Of a stretch of 49,069 bases of DNA, positions 42,942 through 49,069 are shown one piece after another. The stretch is from positions 1 through 49,069 of the forward strand of contig JBFMDH010000047.1 of the NCBI GenBank assembly GCA_040754075.1, written 5' to 3'. Both the position numbers and the translations under genes were made by a program. Each line of letters begins with the position of its first letter. Positions within the stretch are counted from its first letter, which is position 1. This DNA is from Acidobacteriota bacterium. GTDB taxonomy: Bacteria > Acidobacteriota > Blastocatellia > UBA7656. The notes beneath the pieces are model-generated. The model did no database searches. It worked only from the letters and a program-made list of their open reading frames with translations, and was not told the origin of the DNA.

Positions 42942-44345
42942 ATGATTTGCGAGATGAAAAAATCGTTCAAAGAGAAGACTCTCGCTTCACTATTTAAACC
43001 GCAAAATAAAAACGCTCCTCTTGAGAACGCTGGCTCATCGGTTAATCCTGGCTCGCCGGAAAATAATTTTCTGCCCGAACCCGTCGTTAAACGATTCACT
43101 CATAAAGCCGAACATTTTTTCAAAGATTTAGGACCGGGGTTGATTACCGGCGCTGCCGACGATGACCCTTCGGGCATTTCCACTTACTCGGTCACCGGCG
43201 CGGCATTCGGTTACGCGCAACTGTGGACAGTGATATTTTTTTTTCCGTTAATGGCTGCCGTGCAACTGATGTGCGCCCGGCTCGGATTGGTTTCGGGTCG
43301 CGGACTTGCCGGAGCGATTCGCGTTCGTTACTCGCGCTCGGTGCTGTGGTTTGCCTGCGCTTTGTTATTGATTGCCAACACCATCAATATCGGCGCGGAT
43401 TTGGGCGGTATGGCTGAAGCCATGCAGATGATGACCGGCATTCGCGCCTTTCTGTGGTTGCCATTGTTTGCCGGGTTGATTGTCGTGCTGTTGATTTTTT
43501 TCAACTATCACCGCATCGCGCGAATCTTTAAATGGTTGACGCTTGTCCTGTTTGCCTATGTGATTGCAGCGTTTTTTGCGCATCCCGATTGGTCAGCGGT
43601 TTTCAAACACACATTCATTCCCCACCTTGAATTCAGCCGACAATACCTGGCGACCTTTCTTGCGGTGCTTGGCACAACCATTTCACCGTATCTGTTTTTC
43701 TGGCAGGCGGCGCAGGAAGTTGAAGAAGAACGCGCGCACGGCAAAAAGACCTTAAAACTGCGGCGCGGGGCGACCCTTGAAGAATTGCGTGAAGCCCGCA
43801 TCGATGTGTTAAGCGGCATGGGGTTTGCGGGACTGGTGATGTATTTCATTATTTTGACGACCGGCGCGACGCTTTACGCCAACGGCGAGCGCGATATTGA
43901 GACCGCGCGTCAGGCAGCCGAGGCGTTGCGCCCGCTCGCCGGTGATGCAGCTTATCTATTGTTCACCCTCGGACTGGTGGGCACAGGGATGCTCGGCGTG
44001 CCGGTGCTTGCGGGGTCGGCGGCTTATGCGATTGCCGAAGCCATGCACTGGCACGGGTCGCTTGATGATAAGCCGAAAGTCGCAAAGAAGTTTTATGCGG
44101 TGCTCACGGTCGCCGTCCTTTTCGGATTGGCGTTGAACTATTTTGAAGTCAACGCCGTGAAGATGTTGTTTTTTGCAGCGGTCATCAATGGTATGCTCGC
44201 GCCGCCGCTTGTGATACTAGTGACGATGCTCACCAGCGATAAAAAAATAATGGGCGATAAATTAAATCCGCCGATATTGAAATGGCTCGGTTGGGCAACC
44301 GCAGTGATTATGACAACCGCAGCAATTGCGATGTTGGTTTTGTAA
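42942..44345 (+). CDS. Nramp-related divalent metal (possibly Mg) transporter
   Basis: 467-aa integral membrane protein with about 11 helices. In canonical Nramp proteins helix 1 has DPGN and helix 6 has the metal-binding Met (MPH). Here they read DDDPSGIST and TISPYLFFWQ, so the Met is missing and the site differs. Such changes characterise the Nramp-related branch that includes Mg transporters (NRMT). Selectivity cannot be settled from sequence. The hydrophilic N-terminus of about 60 residues precedes FFKDLGPGLITGAA. Start uncertain between ATG 42942 and 42954; no strong ribosome site. Its link to the upstream USP gene is spatial only. Confidence 0.82.
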   Translation: MICEMKKSFKEKTLASLFKPQNKNAPLENAGSSVNPGSPENNFLPEPVVKRFTHKAEHFFKDLGPGLITGAADDDPSGISTYSVTGAAFGYAQLWTVIFFFPLMAAVQLMCARLGLVSGRGLAGAIRVRYSRSVLWFACALLLIANTINIGADLGGMAEAMQMMTGIRAFLWLPLFAGLIVVLLIFFNYHRIARIFKWLTLVLFAYVIAAFFAHPDWSAVFKHTFIPHLEFSRQYLATFLAVLGTTISPYLFFWQAAQEVEEERAHGKKTLKLRRGATLEELREARIDVLSGMGFAGLVMYFIILTTGATLYANGERDIETARQAAEALRPLAGDAAYLLFTLGLVGTGMLGVPVLAGSAAYAIAEAMHWHGSLDDKPKVAKKFYAVLTVAVLFGLALNYFEVNAVKMLFFAAVINGMLAPPLVILVTMLTSDKKIMGDKLNPPILKWLGWATAVIMTTAAIAMLVL

Positions 44346-44673
44346 ACCAGAGCGATTGGATAACCTGGGCAAGCAAGTAAAAGGATTTTTAGCTACTTTT
44401 TTGAATGTGGTTTTCGGTGGATGGGGGAAATGTTGGGTGTCCAAAAACCCTTTGAGTTTTCGGGTTGAAATTCCTTGATTTTATTGGGATTTTAAAAGGA
44501 AATCGCGGCGTCCAAAAACAATAATTTTTGAATCATTAGGCATCTTCTCAGCAATCTTTTTTTGTCGTTGATAAGTTAACGAATTTCCAGTAAGAGATGC
44601 CTATGCTTCATCCCATCAAAATCTTTTACACGCTTCTGGAAAATTAGGGCAACTCTGCTTTCCCTAATTCTTA
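44346..44673. other. AT-rich intergenic region with terminator-like hairpin
   Basis: Noncoding and AT-rich. AATTAGGG (44642-44649) pairs with CCCTAATT (44662-44669), 5 bp past the stop of the minus-strand propeller gene and followed there by TTTT, so it is probably its terminator. TAGGCATCT/AGATGCCTA form another inverted pair in the middle of the region. The 10-mer GTCCAAAAAC occurs twice. No gene or element recognised. The change in base composition starts here. Confidence 0.5.
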
Positions 44674-45795
44674 TTATTCTAGAACAACTACGCCTCGAGC
44701 AGTTCCTAACCATATTCGTTGATTATGGTCTTCCATAATGGTAGTTATATAACTGCTTGGTAATTTACTGTTTTCGTAGGTTAATAATTCCCATCTATTT
44801 CCCTTATCAAAATAAACTAGTAATCCATGATTTGTTGCGAACATCATTACTCCATTTTTATCCTGATACATTTGATTAACCCTAAAATTTGCCAATACCG
44901 ATGTATTTATTAATGACACATGACCAGCTATATTAACTGATTGCCATAAACGCTTTTCTTTATTATAGACATAGGCAATACCTTCTACTGTAAGAAACCA
45001 AATGAGCCCTTGTCGGTCTTCGTATATACAGCTAACGTTAACAATTTTATTATGATGGCTTTTATTTAGTGTTATCTGATTTTCTGATAGAGGATCATAT
45101 TTTGCCCATTTTTGGGAGATAACATCATAACCTAAAATTCCTATTGAAGGGCTCACTAGCCACAAATAACCTTGACTGTCTTGAAGCCCAGTTATGATAT
45201 CAATTGGTTCAACTTCATTAAAATTTAATGATGGCTTTAAACGGGATATCCATTTCCCATTATCATATGCGATTAATCCATCTTCTAAAGCAAACCACAA
45301 TATCCCAGATTTACCAGGAAAAATAGCGTATACAGGGCTGGTATTTCCATTATCATCAAAAAATTTTAATGGACTGTTTGCCCCATTAATTTTAGACCAA
45401 CGTGTTCCGTCAAAACAAATTATTCCTGATCCAAAGTATGGCATATTAGGAGTAGGAGCAAACCATATTTTACCATCATTACTTTGATTAATAATCGTAA
45501 CCTGGTTGATAGTCAATTTACCTGAATCAGATTTTACGGATTTCCAATAGTTTTTATTTTCATCAAAAAAGTAGAGTGTTGTATGGGTTCCTAACCAGTA
45601 ATTTCCATCCTTATCCTCAAAAATTACCTTTACTAATGAACTTATTTCATTTCCGTCTGGGGGAACCATTAATTTTAATATTTTATGACCAGCAAGCGTT
45701 TGTTGATCGGGGTTATCCATAGCCAACAAAGATACCCCCCATGTATTCAAAAACAAATATGTCAAAAGGATGTATTTACCAACCATGTTTACCAT
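44674..45795 (-). CDS. Secreted propeller protein of the two-component-regulator (Reg_prop) type
   Basis: 373 aa, AT-rich. A signal peptide (residues 6-26, LLTYLFLNTWGVSLLAM) is followed by seven or so short blades of the Reg_prop (PF07494) type: DGKIWFAPTP, SGILWFALEDGLIAYD, QGYLWLVSPSIGILGYD, QGLIWFLTVEGIAYVY, NGVMMFATNHGLLVYF and QRIWLGTARGVVVLE. In sensor kinases such blades form the extracellular half, but here no membrane helix or kinase follows, so it is a free propeller. It has a strong start (GGAGG, 6 bases before ATG) and overlaps the preceding small ORF. It lies downstream of the Rhs gene and shares its tip's AT-rich composition, so it may have travelled with it. Confidence 0.75.
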   Translation of the reverse strand: MVNMVGKYILLTYLFLNTWGVSLLAMDNPDQQTLAGHKILKLMVPPDGNEISSLVKVIFEDKDGNYWLGTHTTLYFFDENKNYWKSVKSDSGKLTINQVTIINQSNDGKIWFAPTPNMPYFGSGIICFDGTRWSKINGANSPLKFFDDNGNTSPVYAIFPGKSGILWFALEDGLIAYDNGKWISRLKPSLNFNEVEPIDIITGLQDSQGYLWLVSPSIGILGYDVISQKWAKYDPLSENQITLNKSHHNKIVNVSCIYEDRQGLIWFLTVEGIAYVYNKEKRLWQSVNIAGHVSLINTSVLANFRVNQMYQDKNGVMMFATNHGLLVYFDKGNRWELLTYENSKLPSSYITTIMEDHNQRIWLGTARGVVVLE

Positions 45796-45982
45796 ACCTC
45801 ACCTCCAAAATTTCATAACTGATCTCAAAAAATTTTATGTCATTTCTTAAATAACGTGAACTCGACATAACTAAATGAGAGTTGGAAGCTGCTCCAGTTC
45901 TTTGATACGAATATTTAGCGACGGTTTCTTCTCCTTGAACTCCTTGAGATGGAAAGATTTGTTTTTCAGACTGATCAATCAT
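45776..45982 (-). CDS. Small hypothetical ORF between Rhs and propeller genes
   Basis: 68 codons (MIDQSEKQIF to YGKHGW), AT-rich, 67 bp after the Rhs stop and overlapping the next start by 20 bp. There is no good ribosome site. Its place directly after an Rhs tip is where an immunity gene would be expected, but no immunity family is recognised, and it may be a chance frame. Confidence 0.35.
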   Translation of the reverse strand: MIDQSEKQIFPSQGVQGEETVAKYSYQRTGAASNSHLVMSSSRYLRNDIKFFEISYEILEVRYGKHGW

Positions 45983-46049
45983 ATCTCAAGGACTTCTTTC
46001 TTATATGGAGATCACGTTGAATACTAATTAATGTGCCAGATGGCTTTTA

Positions 46050-49000
46050 TTAATCACTTAAGTTCCCAAAATAAGTTCCCATAGTTAATTTAGCTATATA
46101 TGTCGATAAAGACATTGCCTGTAATTTTCGTTGGACTACAGTTTGTCCATAACATTTTTTTAATGCATCTTTAAAATCAGCATCTAATTGATCTACAGCG
46201 AGTTTAACATTCATAGCTTTTTCTTTAACTTGGGTAAGTTGTTCCGATGAAAAGAGCTTCTTTAAAGAATCAGCTTTGCTATTTAAGATTGTTCTAGCTA
46301 AATTCTCAGCAGTAGTATCAAAATTTGGTTGTTTTGTTCTTCTATAAAATTCCTTAAAATCATTCCTAATTCTTCCTATTTCTTCAAATGCTTCATTGAA
46401 TATCGTGCCAGCGCCTGGGACATTCAAATTTCCCAATAAAGCCGCAAAATTATTAGCCTCATCACTTATTTTTTTTGCACTTGTATCCATTTTATCTATA
46501 GAATCTTTGCATTCTTTTGTTAAGGAAGCCTGACCGTGTCCGGTTCCGCCCCTATCGACACTAGTCCTATTTGTATTGCTTCTATATCCTCCAATGTATG
46601 AACACCCCTGTGGCTCATTCCAAGTCTCCCATTTAATAATAATTCCACCAATACTCCAAGTAGAAGTGATTACATTCGTTACACACACATAATCAAGTCC
46701 TTCATTGTCTTTTAAGTTTGTTGGGTTATTTTGTGTATAAGCATAACGATTCCAACTTTGTGGCGCTCCGGTGCTTCCATTTTCTGAATAAGGGTCAGAT
46801 TGATTGAAGCGTCCTACACTCGCCGAATACCCCCTATTTATTGCGTAATCATTATTACTTTCTGAGTCCCTTTCGTAGCTCGTAAACTTATGGTTGTCAT
46901 TTGTACCACTGGAGTTCAAATCTTCTCCAAAAGGAAGGTGCGCTTGTCTGCCTTGTATTCCTCCTTGTCCATCAGTAATTGTCGCTCGCACACTTAAACG
47001 GTCATACAAAAAGAACAGCCGATTACCACTAGTTTCTTTGGCGATTATTCGTGAACCAGCAAAAATATAATCTATCAAAACGTTTCCCGTTGAGCCATTA
47101 TGTTCAGCAATACACTGACCAACATGCCAAACATAATGCGTCGTGATTGAGCCAACCACTTTTTTAATGCGTTGGTTTTGATGGTCATAAGCATAAGTCG
47201 CCGTCGTTCCGCTATCGACACTCACTATGCGATTTTCGGCGTCGTAGGTGTAAGTATGAGAACCGTCATTGGTGACGTTGCCATTGGCATCATAGGTGTA
47301 GCTCACCGGGCTGCCGCCATTCGTCGTCACACTGCTGATTTGATTGGTTGGCACGCTTCCCGATTGTTGCAGGGCGATACTTTGAATCTGATTGCCGCCG
47401 CTCGTCGCATCGTACACACTCGCGCGATTGCCCCAACGGTCATACACGAATCGTCGCTGTGCGCTCACGCTGTTCGTTGTCTGATTCGAGGTCACGAGTC
47501 TGCCGAGATTGTCATACGTGTAACTCGCCGATTCGGTCGTCCCGTTGATGCTGCCACTAATCGACATCAACTGCCCGCTGTTTCCGGCGGTTGAGCCGCT
47601 GCCATTTTGTCCTGAACTTGCCGCATAGCTGTAGGTCAAACTCAAGCGCGTGAAACCGTTTTGCGTCACCGTCTGCGAAGTTAGTTGCAAGCGGTTGCTG
47701 TCATAGCCGAACGATTCGTTGATATTCGACCCCAACGTCCAACCCGACACCTGCCCCGCGCCGCTGTAGCTCACACTCGATAAATAATTCGTACTGTCGC
47801 TATTGTTTATGATAGACAAGGGGCGTCCATATGCGTCATAACTAGTATTTAGAATACGGGTTGATGGATATGTCAATTGGGTTAACTGGCCAATCTCATT
47901 CATTGTAAAGCTTGTCGAATAGGTCTTCGCGCCGATGGTCGCCGTCACATTCGACAGCCTTCCAAAACTATCATAGCTGTAACTCTCCGATGATTGCCCG
48001 CTGATGCTCACTGACAGCAACAAGCCTTTGGTGGCGCTCGTTGCCCCGTTATCGAAGGTGTAGCTGACGCTCGGCGTTGCCGGCACCCCGGTTGAGCCAA
48101 CATTGTAGCTGATGCCGGTTAAGCGATTCATGGTGTCATAGGAGAACGTCGTGATGACGCCGCGCGCGTCGGTCTTGGTCTCCACCGCGTCGAAATCCGT
48201 GTAGGCGTATTTGGTTGTCCAATAAGTACCCGTCCCGTCATTGATGCTGGCGGTCTGTTCGGGAATTTTTTCGTAGAGCATTCGGGAGAGCGAATCGTAT
48301 TTGAACTTGCGATACTGACTGCCTTGATTGACCTCTTTGAGATTATCAAGCAAATCATACGAATAGCTGGTTTCCTGATTGAGCGAACCGCTTGAAACAT
48401 CTTGCTCGGTCACTTTGATGAGTCTGCCTAGCCCATCCAACTCGCGTTTCATCTGCCGGTTCACTTGATCGGTCACCGTCACCGTCGCGCCGCTGTAACT
48501 GGTCTGCATGGTGTTGCCGCCCGGCAGAGTTACTTGCGTGGCTCGCCCCAAAGCATCAAAGGTGTTGACGGTCTCCGGCGTCGGACTCACGCCTGCTTGA
48601 TACGGATTGCTGCGTTTCCACACTCGTCCCATCGCATCATAAGTCGTCGTCACCCCGCCGATTCCGGCTCCGCCTTGCGAGATAACCCTGCCCCAACCAT
48701 CGTAGCTGTAACTCGTGGTCACTGTCTTGGTGCTGGCTCCTTCGTCATAGGTCACCGTCTGGCTCGCCGTCAAATTCGCGTCATCGAAACTATTGTCGCT
48801 GGTTGCGGTCGTCGGATAGGTCGCCACATCCGGTCTTAATGCCGCATCATAAGTGACGGTGGTTTGTTCGCCGCGCGGGTCGGTCGCGCTAATCACCAAG
48901 CCGGTGTTGAAATCATCTTCCATCGTTGATGTCAACGCCCCCGTGCCCGTGCCTTTGGTCACCGATACCGGCGCGGTGTAAGCATTGGTGCCATCAAGCG

Positions 49001-49069
49001 TCGAGGTCTGTTCATTGCAACAACCCAATTCCTGCTTCACCACATTGCCGTATTTATCATACTTGGTCT
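46050..49069 (-). CDS. Rhs/YD-repeat protein with unknown C-terminal tip (5' end beyond window)
   Basis: At least 1005 aa. The visible part is a beta-cocoon of YD repeats (for example TYDAMGRVWKRSNPY, SYDGWGRVISQG, TYDALGRPL-like units) that runs to about residue 800. It ends in the Rhs-type close NRGYSASVGRFNQSDPYSENG and NNPTNLKDNEGLDYV. The last 190 or so residues are a different, AT-rich, mostly helical tip (KMDTSAKKISDEANNFAALL, KKLFSSEQLTQVKEKAM), as in polymorphic Rhs toxins, but I recognise no toxin family. Codons before GTG 49043 continue the repeat pattern (KYDKYGN), so that GTG is not the start and the gene enters from outside the window. Confidence 0.85.
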   Translation of the reverse strand, partial: TKYDKYGNVVKQELGCCNEQTSTLDGTNAYTAPVSVTKGTGTGALTSTMEDDFNTGLVISATDPRGEQTTVTYDAALRPDVATYPTTATSDNSFDDANLTASQTVTYDEGASTKTVTTSYSYDGWGRVISQGGAGIGGVTTTYDAMGRVWKRSNPYQAGVSPTPETVNTFDALGRATQVTLPGGNTMQTSYSGATVTVTDQVNRQMKRELDGLGRLIKVTEQDVSSGSLNQETSYSYDLLDNLKEVNQGSQYRKFKYDSLSRMLYEKIPEQTASINDGTGTYWTTKYAYTDFDAVETKTDARGVITTFSYDTMNRLTGISYNVGSTGVPATPSVSYTFDNGATSATKGLLLSVSISGQSSESYSYDSFGRLSNVTATIGAKTYSTSFTMNEIGQLTQLTYPSTRILNTSYDAYGRPLSIINNSDSTNYLSSVSYSGAGQVSGWTLGSNINESFGYDSNRLQLTSQTVTQNGFTRLSLTYSYAASSGQNGSGSTAGNSGQLMSISGSINGTTESASYTYDNLGRLVTSNQTTNSVSAQRRFVYDRWGNRASVYDATSGGNQIQSIALQQSGSVPTNQISSVTTNGGSPVSYTYDANGNVTNDGSHTYTYDAENRIVSVDSGTTATYAYDHQNQRIKKVVGSITTHYVWHVGQCIAEHNGSTGNVLIDYIFAGSRIIAKETSGNRLFFLYDRLSVRATITDGQGGIQGRQAHLPFGEDLNSSGTNDNHKFTSYERDSESNNDYAINRGYSASVGRFNQSDPYSENGSTGAPQSWNRYAYTQNNPTNLKDNEGLDYVCVTNVITSTWSIGGIIIKWETWNEPQGCSYIGGYRSNTNRTSVDRGGTGHGQASLTKECKDSIDKMDTSAKKISDEANNFAALLGNLNVPGAGTIFNEAFEEIGRIRNDFKEFYRRTKQPNFDTTAENLARTILNSKADSLKKLFSSEQLTQVKEKAMNVKLAVDQLDADFKDALKKCYGQTVVQRKLQAMSLSTYIAKLTMGTYFGNLSD

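Noticed and set aside
49043-49045. GTG 49043 as the start of the Rhs gene
   Set aside because: Codons before it continue the YD-repeat pattern to the window end, so the gene begins outside.
47000-49069. Short tandem motifs in this stretch as a CRISPR or DNA repeat array
   Set aside because: They are the coding repeats of the Rhs YD units, with varied DNA sequence and no constant repeat-spacer pattern.

Overview
This window reads as chromosomal DNA of a mesophilic bacterium with about 50% GC, most likely an Acidobacteriota member (Blastocatellia-like). That assignment is an inference. It rests on the PF07638-type ECF sigma factor overlapping a giant Ser/Thr kinase with a TolB/PD40 propeller, a large Rhs/YD-repeat protein, a small secreted protein of acidobacterial style and a REP-like intergenic repeat. 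No rRNA, tRNA or CRISPR array was recognised.

Layout. (1) 1-6.5 kb, minus strand: a decayed phage-defence locus with a C5 cytosine methyltransferase lacking its last motif, a PLD/DExH/DUF3427 helicase that looks intact and AT-richer, a 5'-truncated PD-(D/E)XK (DUF4420-like) fragment, and an AIPR-family protein that seems cut short. (2) 6.6-9.5 kb: secreted CocE/NonD-type hydrolase, REP-like repeat, hemolysin III-type membrane protein. (3) 9.9-30.5 kb: a stress and low-oxygen style island holding an NtrC-type regulator, universal stress proteins (USPs), a PPOX-fold protein, a hybrid PAS histidine kinase, an L,D-transpeptidase/DksA/BCAM0308/DUF5335/amidohydrolase operon, a LOG-family protein, a deazaflavin-type nitroreductase, Hsp20, a lactate-dehydrogenase-like protein plus phosphofructokinase, and an ABC exporter operon that contains an MgtA-type ATPase. 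(4) 34.2-37.8 kb: kinase plus ECF sigma pair. (5) 38-44.3 kb: AurF-like diiron protein, OsmC, S41 peptidase, another tandem USP and an Nramp-related transporter. (6) 44.6 kb to the end, minus strand: a 5'-incomplete Rhs protein with an AT-rich C-terminal tip, a small ORF and a secreted propeller protein.

The most interesting signal is regulatory. Nine intergenic sites match the sigma-54 -24/-12 promoter (GG-N10-GC with flanking TGGCA/TTGC), and each points at a gene start or a structured RNA. Seven or eight of them have imperfect GCG-N7/8-CGC dyads (consensus near TGCGNGTTTTCTCGCA) centred about 58-60 bp upstream of the -24 GG, or one to two helical turns further. The dyads often come in pairs about 21 bp apart. 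This looks like one enhancer-binding-protein regulon covering USPs, Hsp20, an L,D-transpeptidase, the LDH-like/PFK pair, the ABC/MgtA exporter, a small secreted protein and a putative terminator-ended ncRNA or leader of about 180 nt. The NtrC-type regulator at 9905 is the obvious but unproven candidate activator.

Secondary highlights are an LDH-family protein that has lost its catalytic His and substrate-loop Arg, a 123-bp MITE-like element with perfect 7-bp target duplications, and the cassette-like junctions in the defence locus.
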